DNA of 58,070 nt, taken from NCBI GenBank assembly GCA_022750295.1, contig JAKIVZ010000013.1, positions 1-58,070 on the forward strand, in the 5' to 3' direction. Of this stretch, positions 51,755 through 58,070 are shown piece after piece. The translations under genes and the position numbers were made by a program. This stretch comes from Candidatus Lutacidiplasma silvani. GTDB lineage: Archaea > Thermoplasmatota > Thermoplasmata > Lutacidiplasmatales > UBA184. Within the stretch, counting starts at the first letter, position 1. Each line of letters begins with the position of its first letter. Under the pieces are notes generated by a model. The model worked only from the letters and a program-made list of their open reading frames with translations. It ran no database searches and had not been told where the DNA came from.

Positions 51755-52093
51755 TCACTTCGGCATCGCAAGCGTAACGCCGAGCACCCGTTTCGCGAGC
51801 GCTTCGACGCTCTCGACCTCGTATTCCCCGGTCGGGCCGGGGACGAAGACGACGAGCGGGGAGAGGGACGATTCGGCCGCGTTGCGCTGGCCGTCGGTGA
51901 GCGATTTCCGAACGGACTGGCTCGCCACGACGAGGCTGTGCCGGCCGTCGTTCATCGCTTTCTGGAACTCGTGGGACGCCGTTTCCGGGGTGACTTCCAC
52001 GACGTCCTTCATGCCGATGAGGCGGAACCCGATCGCGAGTTCGCGCTCGCCGAGGACGACGGTCCCACCGTCGCCCGGTGGCGCTTCCGGCAT
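51755..52093 (-). CDS. atpF: A-type ATP synthase subunit F
   Basis: Small regulatory rotor subunit, 112 residues, with a Rossmann-like fold. Typical pattern: VVLGERELAIGFRLIGMKDV near the N-terminus, the middle SLVVASQSVRKSL, and LSPLVVFVPGPTGEYEVESVEALAKRVLG. First gene of the minus-strand operon, with a TATA-like CTATTTAA centred 27 nt before its ATG. Confidence 0.92.
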   Translation of the reverse strand: MPEAPPGDGGTVVLGERELAIGFRLIGMKDVVEVTPETASHEFQKAMNDGRHSLVVASQSVRKSLTDGQRNAAESSLSPLVVFVPGPTGEYEVESVEALAKRVLGVTLAMPK

Positions 52094-52116
52094 GGCGGCC
52101 CCGGCGGGGAGTCGTC

Positions 52117-52124
52117 CTATTTAA
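52117..52124 (-). promoter_or_regulatory. TATA-like box for the atpF-A-B-D-H-I operon
   Basis: Minus-strand TTAAATAG centred 27 nt before the atpF ATG, predicting a leaderless start. It matches the TTAAATA core seen upstream of atpK, so the two ATPase operons have near-identical promoter cores. Confidence 0.65.
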
Positions 52125-52196
52125 CGGCTCCCCCGGCGGAACGATTCTACCGTCGGAGAGTGGCCCGGATCGAGGCAAAAATCGGGCCGCGCGGCC

Positions 52197-52475
52197 CTAC
52201 TTGTACGTCGAGTTGTGCACGTGCCCTTCGTCGTCCGTGATCGTGATGCATTCCCCTTCGCACTCGAACAGGCACGCTTCGCACACGATGCATTCGGGGC
52301 CGTTCACGGCGAGGGACTTCTCGCCGCGGTACTGGAACTTCGCCCCGATCGCGGGGTCGTCGACGATCTCCGGGAACTGGTCCCGGGGCTTGAGCTCAAA
52401 GACGTTGACGGGGCAGACGTCGCGGCAGTGCGCGCATCCCGTGCACTTCTCGAGCGCGATATCGACCTGGACCAT
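52197..52475 (-). CDS. Ferredoxin with two 4Fe-4S clusters
   Basis: A 92-residue electron carrier. The first cluster is bound by C11-x2-C14-x2-C17-x3-C21-P (EKCTGCAHCRDVCP), the second by C62-x2-C65-x2-C68-x3-C72 (ECIVCEACLFEC), with an additional C76. The 41-residue segment between the clusters is longer than in small clostridial ferredoxins. The start at ATG 52475, with GAGG 6 nt upstream, was preferred; the longer open frame begins at a GTG that overlaps a TATA-like CTAAATATC (about 52512-52520). Partner enzyme unknown. Confidence 0.9.
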   Translation of the reverse strand: MVQVDIALEKCTGCAHCRDVCPVNVFELKPRDQFPEIVDDPAIGAKFQYRGEKSLAVNGPECIVCEACLFECEGECITITDDEGHVHNSTYK

Positions 52476-52520
52476 CTCGCGCCTCAGCGAGCGATTGACG
52501 GGTCGTTTGATATTTAGGGT

Positions 52521-52794
52521 TTGGCGCACCGACGGCGTCGGCCGCGAATCCCGACCCGGAACCGGCTCGGCCCGTGGGTCGACGACGTCGGGGAATCGGT
52601 CGCTCCCGCGGCACGAGGCGGGGGCAACGCTCCCCCTCGACGCACGATCCCCGGGAGGACCCTACGACGATCCTCCGTCGCCCCCGGGATTTGGGAGGGT
52701 CTCCGACCGGCGGGCCGCGGACGCGACCCCGTCCCTCTCGCGTTGGAGCGGCGGCCGACGGATCCGGCGCGGCCGGCCGGGTCCGCTCGGGGAG
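52521..52794. other. About 270 bp without a supported gene
   Basis: Divergent region between the ferredoxin and the DUF72 gene. It holds the two promoters at its ends; nothing else was recognised. Confidence 0.4.
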
Positions 52795-52801
52795 CCTATT
52801 T
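52795..52801 (+). promoter_or_regulatory. TATA-like box for the DUF72 gene
   Basis: CCTATTT centred 29 nt before the GTG at 52827; it defines that GTG as the likely leaderless start. Confidence 0.5.
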
Positions 52802-52826
52802 CCCCTTCCTCCCCGTCGGACCGACA

Positions 52827-53591
52827 GTGGGGACGGTCCTCCTCGGCACGAGCGGGTGGGACTACCCGGAATGGGTCGGGCGGGTGTACCCCCCGCATGG
52901 GGTTCGCGACCGCCTTCGGTACTATGCGACCCGGTTCACCACGGTCGAGGTCAACTCGACGTTCTACCGGTTGCCCCCCGTCGCCGTCGCCGAGTCGTGG
53001 GCGCGGCGTACGCCGTCGGGGTTCCGTTTCGCCGCGAAGTTTCCGCAGACGATCACCCACGACCGCCGCCTCGTCGGGACCGCGGAGGAGATGCGGAGGT
53101 TCCTCGCGGTGCTCCAGCCGCTGCGGACCGCCGGAAAGTTCGCCGCGGCGCTCCTCCAGCTCCCCCCGTCGCTGAAGTTCGAGCCAGGGACGGTCCGGGC
53201 CTTCTACGAGAGCCTCCCGGCCGACCTTCCCGTCGCGGTCGAATTCCGCGAACCGTCCTGGCTCGACCCGGCGTCGTTCGACTTGTTGCGGGAGTTCCAT
53301 CTCGCCTACACGATCGTCGACGAACCGATGCTACCGATCCAGCTCGAGACGACCGCGCCGTTCGCCTACGTCCGATGGCATGGGCACGGTCGGGAGGTCT
53401 GGTACGACTACACGTACTCCGCCGATGAGCTCGCAGCGTGGGTCCCGAGGGTCCAACAGCTCGCCGACCGGGTTCCCGAGGTGTACGGGTTCTTCAACAA
53501 CCATTTCCGCGGCGACGCGGCGCTGAACGCGGAGACGCTCCGCGTGCGGCTCGGCGTCGGACCGCCCCCGTGGGCGCCACGCCTCGGGTGA
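52827..53591 (+). CDS. DUF72-family TIM-barrel protein
   Basis: A 254-residue protein of a widespread family (YecE-like) with a TIM-barrel fold and undetermined function. Recognisable parts are the start VLLGTSGWDYPEWVGRVYP, TVEVNSTFYRLP, PSGFRFAAKFPQTITHDRRL, LLQLPPSLKFEPG, VEFREPSWLD, YVRWHGHGR, and the C-terminal GFFNNHFRGDAALNA. GTG 52827 places the family N-terminus directly after the start. The longer upstream frame is unlikely. Confidence 0.92.
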   Translation: MGTVLLGTSGWDYPEWVGRVYPPHGVRDRLRYYATRFTTVEVNSTFYRLPPVAVAESWARRTPSGFRFAAKFPQTITHDRRLVGTAEEMRRFLAVLQPLRTAGKFAAALLQLPPSLKFEPGTVRAFYESLPADLPVAVEFREPSWLDPASFDLLREFHLAYTIVDEPMLPIQLETTAPFAYVRWHGHGREVWYDYTYSADELAAWVPRVQQLADRVPEVYGFFNNHFRGDAALNAETLRVRLGVGPPPWAPRLG

Positions 53592-53691
53592 CCGCCGGAC
53601 CCCCGGTGTGCGCCACCGTGGCACGAGGTAGCGCCCGGGTTCGCGAAACCTAATAGGTGCCGGGCCGGCACCGGCGCTCGAGCGAATCCCC

Positions 53692-55308
53692 ATGCCCGAA
53701 CCGACCGTACCCGACGCGCCGGAGGTCCCCCTCCCGACGGCCTCGCCCCTCGCTCCGGCGAATGGCATCTCGACCCCGGCGGCGCTGACGGGGACGCTCG
53801 TCGTGGTGGGGATCCTCGCCGCGCTCCTGATGGGGGCGCTCGACAACTTCGTCGTCCTCACCGCCCTCCCCCAGATCGTCACGGAGCTCGGCCAGCCGAA
53901 CGGCGTGACGTTCGTCGTCAGCGCCTACCTAATCAGCTCGACCGTCGCGATCCCGATCTTCGCGAAACTGTCGGACCTCTACAGCCGCCGGAACGTCTTC
54001 GTCCTCGGTCTCGTCATCTTCATCCTCGGCTCGCTCGCCTCCGGGATCAGCCAGAACCTGAACGAGTTGATCGCGTTCCGCGCGATCCAGGGGTTCGGGA
54101 GCGGCGACTTCTTCCCCGTCGGGCTCTCGATCGTCGCGGTCATTTTCCCCCCCGAGACCCGGGCCCGGATCATCGGCCTCCTCTCCGGGGTGTTCGGCAT
54201 CGCGACCGTGGCGGGCCCCCTCCTCGGGAGCTACATCGTCGACAACCTGAGCTGGCGCTGGGTGTTCTACGTGAACATCCCGGTCGGTCTCGTCGGGATG
54301 GTCATCCTCCTCGCGACCCTCGACGCGCTCCCCCCGACCGTGAAACGGTCGTTCGACGTCCCGGGGGCGGCGCTCCTCGCCGGATGGGTCGGGACGCTGA
54401 TGTTCGCCCTGATCCAGGTCTCCGACTCGGGGTGGGCCTGGACCGACCCCCGGATCCTCGCGCTCCTCGTCGCGACGGTCGTCCTGTTCGCGGGGTTCGT
54501 CGCGTGGGAGATCCGGACCGAGCAGCCGCTCGTCCCGCTCCGCCTCTTCGCGCGGCGGGTCGTCGCCGGCGCCGGAGGGACGTCGTTCTTCGTCGGGTTC
54601 TCGGTGTTCTCCCTCGCCACGTTCGTCTCGGTCCTCGTGGGACTCGTCCTTCTCACCCCGGGCCAGTCGTCGGCGAACGTGGTGCGGGACGTCCTCTACG
54701 CGCTCATCGGGCCGCTGGTCATCGGCGCCGCGCTCGGAGGCCAGCTCCTGACCCGGACCTCCTACCGGAAGCTCACAGCGGCCGGGGCCCTCATCTCCGC
54801 CGCCGGGTTCTTCTTCCTCGCCCAGACGACCGTGACGACGCCGGTGTGGAACGTCGTCGACGGGTTCGTCCCGGTGGGCGGGATCGTCCTTCCGTTGATC
54901 CCGATCGGGTTCGGGGCGGGGCTCACGCTGCCCGTCTTCATCCTCGCGGTCCAGAACGAGGTCGCGACGGCCGACGTGGGGGCGGCCAGCGGCCTCGTCC
55001 AGTTCCTCCAGTCGCTCGGCGCCTCGATGGGGGTCTCGCTCCTCGCCGTGTTCCAGGAGTGGCGGTTCAACTCGGCCGCTCCGGCCGTGCCGGCGGGCGG
55101 GTGCGCGGCGAGCGCCCTTCCCACCCCGGCGTGCGCCGCCTACGACGGCTCGACCCTGACCGCCCTGGTCCACTCGTACGACCAGCTGTTCACGCTGATG
55201 TTCGTCCTCATGCTGGTCACGTTCGCGGTGTCGTTCCTGCTCGTCGGGCGGCTGCCGACGGGGAAGGCGCCCACGGCCGCTGCCCCGGCGCCGGCCGAGC
55301 CGGCCTAA
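53692..55308 (+). CDS. MFS multidrug exporter, DHA2 (14-helix) type
   Basis: A 538-residue integral membrane exporter. The first helix contains ALDNFVVLTALPQIV, the DHA2-type motif D1, and the helix 2-3 loop FAKLSDLYSRRNVF is motif A. The antiporter motif C region reads GIATVAGPLLGSYIVDNLSW. Fourteen hydrophobic segments can be counted. N- and C-terminal tails are Pro/Ala-rich. A TATA-like CTAATAG lies about 39 nt upstream of the ATG. No regulator is adjacent. Confidence 0.94.
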   Translation: MPEPTVPDAPEVPLPTASPLAPANGISTPAALTGTLVVVGILAALLMGALDNFVVLTALPQIVTELGQPNGVTFVVSAYLISSTVAIPIFAKLSDLYSRRNVFVLGLVIFILGSLASGISQNLNELIAFRAIQGFGSGDFFPVGLSIVAVIFPPETRARIIGLLSGVFGIATVAGPLLGSYIVDNLSWRWVFYVNIPVGLVGMVILLATLDALPPTVKRSFDVPGAALLAGWVGTLMFALIQVSDSGWAWTDPRILALLVATVVLFAGFVAWEIRTEQPLVPLRLFARRVVAGAGGTSFFVGFSVFSLATFVSVLVGLVLLTPGQSSANVVRDVLYALIGPLVIGAALGGQLLTRTSYRKLTAAGALISAAGFFFLAQTTVTTPVWNVVDGFVPVGGIVLPLIPIGFGAGLTLPVFILAVQNEVATADVGAASGLVQFLQSLGASMGVSLLAVFQEWRFNSAAPAVPAGGCAASALPTPACAAYDGSTLTALVHSYDQLFTLMFVLMLVTFAVSFLLVGRLPTGKAPTAAAPAPAEPA

Positions 55309-55338
55309 CGTTCCCCGCCCGACCCGGCGGGCCCCCGC

Positions 55339-55542
55339 TCAGTACTGCAGGAGCAGCGTCTTGCAATCCCGGCATCGGAAGCCGGCGATGTAGACCATCC
55401 CGTAGGTGTTGGGTTTCGAGATCTCGTCCCCGCCGAACGCGAGGCGGGTCCGTTCGAGGAACCATTTCGACCCGCCGATGAAGCTCTCGGACCCGAGGAA
55501 CCCCGGTGCCATCGGCTTCGAGCAGTTCGGACAGTTCGGCAT
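55339..55542 (-). CDS. Small zinc-ribbon-like protein
   Basis: A 67-residue protein with C4-P-N-C7 near the start (MPNCPNCSKPM) and C57-R-D-C60 near the end (GFRCRDCKTLLLQY), a paired-knuckle arrangement with a beta-rich middle (GFLGSESFIGGSKW). It resembles small DUF6487-type zinc ribbons. Function unknown. It sits between the exporter (convergent) and the secreted-like ORF on the same strand. Confidence 0.72.
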   Translation of the reverse strand: MPNCPNCSKPMAPGFLGSESFIGGSKWFLERTRLAFGGDEISKPNTYGMVYIAGFRCRDCKTLLLQY

Positions 55543-55614
55543 GGCGAGGGTACGAAGTAAGATGCCAGGAGGGGGGGAAGAGTTTGTCGGTGGCGGCGAA
55601 CGGCGGCGGCGGGC

Positions 55615-56067
55615 TCAGAGGACCCAGCCGACGTCGCCGGTCGTCGGCGCGTTCCCGACCAGCGTGACGCCGTTGCCCCCGACGTACGTGGTCGTCTCGA
55701 CCGTGAACGTGTCGCCGACGACGAGCGCGACCGATCCCCCGGTGGTCCAGGCGGAGGAGGCGAGGCTGGAGTTGGCGACGACCGCCCCGCTCGCGTTCGT
55801 CACGACGAACTCGAGGAGGTCCGCAGAAAGCTCCGCGACCGTGCGGTTCGAGAACGGACCCGGGAGAATCCCCGGGTGGAACGACGACGCCTCGATCGTT
55901 CCGGTGACGTGGACGATCCCCTCCACGAAGTCGAACGAGTGGACGAGGTCGACGACGGTGTCGGAGCCGTTCAGCTGGAGTGCCGCGCCTAAGGTTCCCG
56001 GGAGCGCACACTGGCCCAGCCCGGCGTGTCCGAGGTCGTAGAGCACGCGCGCGGCGGTGGCGTTCAC
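55615..56067 (-). pseudogene. Secreted-like ORF without a plausible start (possibly 5'-broken)
   Basis: From the only start codon, a GTG at 56067, the frame gives 150 residues of beta-rich, Gly/Thr/Val/Asn-rich sequence (for example VVDLVHSFDFVEGIVHVTGT) resembling archaeal exported proteins, but without a signal peptide. Upstream the same frame stays open for about 220 nt to a TGA near 56290 and still reads like protein (RRDAPFETSSISGTAAWGIE, then SGIGSPVYVGAVNATAARV). It contains no ATG, GTG or TTG, and it runs into the end of the aldo/keto reductase gene. The gene appears to have lost its N-terminus, or it starts at an unusual codon. Confidence 0.5.
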
Positions 56068-56236
56068 CGCCCCGACGTAGACCGGGCTCCCGATCCCGGA
56101 CGACCCGGCTTCCAGGCTTCCGGAGAAGCAGGGGGACGCCTCAATCCCCCACGCGGCGGTTCCCGAAATCGAACTCGTCTCGAACGGAGCGTCCCTCCGC
56201 GCACCGATCGCGAGCGAGTTCGGTCGGGCCCCCGGC

Positions 56237-57088
56237 TCACGGAACGGTGGAGGGATTCCACCCGCTGACCCGGCCCCCGTCGCTCAACGCGTCGAGCGTT
56301 CGGACCTCGTCCTCGGAGAGCGAGAAATCGAAGATCGCGCCGTTCTCCGCGATCCGCTCGCGGTGCACCGATTTCGGGATCTCGACGAACCCATGCTCGA
56401 TCCCCCACCGGAGCAGGACCTGCGCGGGGGTCCGATGGTGGGTGGTCGCGATTGCCTGGACCGTCGCGTCCTCGAACCGGCGCCCTCGCGTCAGCGGCGC
56501 CCACGCCTCGATCCGGATCCCGCGCCGGTCGCAGTAGGCGACGAGCTCCGGGTCGAACACGAACGGGTGGAACTCGACCTGGTTCACGGCGGGGACGATG
56601 TCGGCCGCGTCGGTGAGTTCCTCCATGTGCCGGATCCCGTAGTTGCTGACCCCGATGGCCCGGCAGAGCCCGTCCTTGTGCAGCTTCTCGAGGCCGCGCC
56701 ACGACGCCCGACGTTCGTCGGGGGAGTCGGCCCGGGGCGAGTGGATCAGGTAGAGGTCGACGTACTCGAGCCCGAGCCGGCGGAGGCTCGCGTGGGCCGC
56801 CTTCTGCGACTTCTCGAACCCGTGCTCGGACTGCCAGAGCTTGGTCGTGACGAAGAGCTCCTCCCGGGGGATCCCGCTCGCCCGGATCGCCGCTCCGACG
56901 TCGGCCTCGTTTTCGTAGAGGGCCGCGGTGTCGATGTGGCGATACCCGAGCTCGAGCGCCCACGTCACGGCTTGCTGGGTCTCGGCTCCCGGTTGGGACT
57001 GGTAGACCCCGAGGCCGAGGAGCGGGATCGAGTTCCCCTGGTTGAGGCGGACGCGGGTCGGGCCGAGCGGCTCCGGGGCGGTCGACAT
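56237..57088 (-). CDS. Aldo/keto reductase
   Basis: NAD(P)H-dependent oxidoreductase of 283 residues. The TIM-barrel signatures are IPLLGLGVYQ near the N-terminus, YRHIDTAALYENEADVG (catalytic Asp and Tyr), VTTKLW (catalytic Lys), YLIHSP (catalytic His), GVSNYG, and the coenzyme segment VEIPKSVHRERIAEN. All four catalytic residues are present. Leaderless start 27 nt after a TATA-like GATAAG. Substrate unknown; such enzymes reduce diverse aldehydes and ketones. Confidence 0.95.
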   Translation of the reverse strand: MSTAPEPLGPTRVRLNQGNSIPLLGLGVYQSQPGAETQQAVTWALELGYRHIDTAALYENEADVGAAIRASGIPREELFVTTKLWQSEHGFEKSQKAAHASLRRLGLEYVDLYLIHSPRADSPDERRASWRGLEKLHKDGLCRAIGVSNYGIRHMEELTDAADIVPAVNQVEFHPFVFDPELVAYCDRRGIRIEAWAPLTRGRRFEDATVQAIATTHHRTPAQVLLRWGIEHGFVEIPKSVHRERIAENGAIFDFSLSEDEVRTLDALSDGGRVSGWNPSTVP

Positions 57089-57111
57089 GCGGAGGACACG
57101 CCCCCTCGGGC

Positions 57112-57117
57112 CTTATC
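57112..57117 (-). promoter_or_regulatory. TATA-like box for the aldo/keto reductase
   Basis: Minus-strand GATAAG centred 27 nt before the ATG at 57088. Confidence 0.5.
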
Positions 57118-57202
57118 TCCGTCCGCCGGGCGAGAACGACGGCCCGTTCCGACCCGCGGGAAACGCTCTGCCCACGGCCGTTTCCGCTCCTCCGACCCGC
57201 CG

Positions 57203-57208
57203 CTTAAC
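57203..57208 (+). promoter_or_regulatory. TATA-like box for the RecA-fold gene
   Basis: CTTAAC centred 30 nt before the ATG at 57236; the two opposite promoters share a 147-bp divergent region. Confidence 0.45.
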
Positions 57209-57235
57209 GGACGGCGGCGAGGTTCCGACGCTCCC

Positions 57236-58070
57236 ATGGCGTCCGCGGCGGTCCCTCCGATCTCGATCGACCGGTGGCGGTCGACCCGGTTCGGCCCTTC
57301 GGCGCCGGTCCGGCCGGGCCGTCCGGTCCGACCGCGCGCGCCCCCGCGTCCGCCGACGCTCCCGCTTCCGGAGGCGCCGGCGATCTTCCCGTGGCTCGCC
57401 CCGACGCTCGCGCCGGGCGAGGCGACCGTCTGGGTCGGCGACCCCCGGATCGTCGAATCGATGCTCGAACTGCTGTACGCCGGCGTCGCCGCCCGGGGCG
57501 GCCGGATCTCGCTCATCGAGGGGTCGAACCGGTTCCTGCCGTACCGGATCGGGGAGCTCGGCCGCGCCCTCGGCGCCGACCCGGGCGAGCTCCTCGAGCG
57601 GATCCGTCTCGCGCGCGCGTTCACCGCCTACCAGATGGTCACGATGGTCGACGGCTGGGCGGCCGAGGCTCGCGCCCACCGGCCGCACCTCCTCGTCGCC
57701 CATGAGGTCCCCGAGCTGTTCCACGATGCGGAGGAACTCCCGGTCGAGGAGCGGCGCCCGCTCCTCGCCCACGTCGCCCGGACGCTCGGCGCCGTCGCCC
57801 ACCGGACCGGGCTCCCCATGCTCCTCGTCCTCTCCGACGGGCTCGGACGGTTCCCCGGGCTCACCGACGGCGGCCCCCGCCTCCACGACCTCGTCCGCGC
57901 CCGGTCGCGGGGCGACGGGGCGGTCCTCGAGGCGTACCGCGACGGCCGCCGGCTCTCGACGGTCCGGCGCCCGCCGGGCCAGCTCGGGCTCGAATCGTTC
58001 GGCGCCACGACCGATCGGGAGGTGATCGCATGGGACGGACCGTCCCGACCTACCGGCAGGCGCTCGAGGA
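57236..58070 (+). CDS. RecA/RadA-fold protein lacking a P-loop, 3'-truncated
   Basis: At least 278 residues, open to the window end. After a Pro/Arg-rich N-terminus the sequence follows a RecA-like core: ATVWVGDPRIVESMLELLYA, then RISLIEGSNRFLPYRIGELG where a Walker A would lie but no GxxGxGK[ST] is present. It continues with the RadA-like IRLARAFTAYQMVTMVDGWA, a hydrophobic strand HLLVAHEV in the Walker B position, and LPMLLVLSDG. It is probably a non-catalytic paralogue of a RadA/RadB-type recombinase, with a structural or loader role. Confidence 0.7.
   Translation, partial: MASAAVPPISIDRWRSTRFGPSAPVRPGRPVRPRAPPRPPTLPLPEAPAIFPWLAPTLAPGEATVWVGDPRIVESMLELLYAGVAARGGRISLIEGSNRFLPYRIGELGRALGADPGELLERIRLARAFTAYQMVTMVDGWAAEARAHRPHLLVAHEVPELFHDAEELPVEERRPLLAHVARTLGAVAHRTGLPMLLVLSDGLGRFPGLTDGGPRLHDLVRARSRGDGAVLEAYRDGRRLSTVRRPPGQLGLESFGATTDREVIAWDGPSRPTGRRSR
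58030..58070 (+). CDS. Start of a conserved archaeal protein (MGRTVPTYRQALE), truncated
   Basis: Only 13 codons are visible: ATG followed by GRTVPTYRQALE. This opening matches a family of small conserved archaeal proteins that begin MGRTxPTYR. It starts inside the RecA-fold gene in another frame, so the two would overlap by at least 41 bp and may be co-translated. The assignment rests on this short N-terminus only. Confidence 0.45.
   Translation, partial: MGRTVPTYRQALE

Noticed and set aside
1-58070. CRISPR arrays, transposons, integrases or phage genes
   Set aside because: No spaced direct repeats, transposase or integrase motifs were seen; the only mobile element recognised is the intein.

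Overview
The window is high-GC DNA (about 70% by eye) from an archaeon, most likely an uncultured member of the Thermoplasmata (Thermoplasmatota). The archaeal calls are the D-family DNA polymerase large subunit, a complete A-type ATP synthase, PurP, an intron-containing tRNA, and TATA-like boxes placed 25-30 nt upstream of start codons, as expected for leaderless transcripts. A thermopsin-family secreted protease, an intein in the ATPase A-subunit P-loop (a site also occupied in Thermoplasma) and a GH15 enzyme point to Thermoplasmata. The species is not identifiable from sequence reading alone. No rRNA, CRISPR array, transposase or phage gene was seen.

Layout. 1-4000: a truncated MFS exporter and a large secreted thermopsin-like protein. 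4113-8160: DP2, tRNA-Arg(TCG) with a 38-nt T-loop intron, and an SRPBCC protein. 8161-9060: an AT-rich operator-like island, a small ORF and an AbrB-like regulator with a palindromic site at its divergent promoter. 9066-11074: an M29-like peptidase facing a two-gene winged-helix/small-barrel unit. 11173-14677: a three-subunit molybdenum hydroxylase (FAD, 2Fe-2S, Mo subunits). 14694-21318: purP-gcvT, a STAND ATPase with helical repeats, nadC and nadA. 21339-26609: membrane proteins, PolX with an eroded PHP domain, a GNAT, and a TIGR02757 protein. 26473-33626 (minus): a HAD phosphatase, a GT4 glycosyltransferase and a GH15 hydrolase (possibly trehalose or glycan metabolism), then class II ribonucleotide reductase. 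33817-39414: zinc ribbon, ClC channel, DUF488, a small repeat protein, imidazolonepropionase and RNase Z. 39501-41132: a thioredoxin-fold/VKOR pair that looks like a disulfide-forming system. 42068-52093: the A-type ATP synthase, split into two convergent operons, K-E-C on plus and F-A(intein)-B-D-small protein-H-I on minus. 52197-58070: ferredoxin, DUF72, DHA2 exporter, zinc ribbon, a secreted-like ORF lacking a plausible start, an aldo/keto reductase and a RecA-fold protein running off the edge.

The most interesting points are a 43-residue single-helix membrane protein encoded between atpD and atpH, the split convergent ATPase operons, the 461-residue intein with two LAGLIDADG motifs, the T-loop tRNA intron, and the AT-rich island beside an AbrB-like regulator. 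No clearly new multi-gene system could be proven; the ATPase small protein and the winged-helix/small-barrel pair are the best candidates for undescribed biology.
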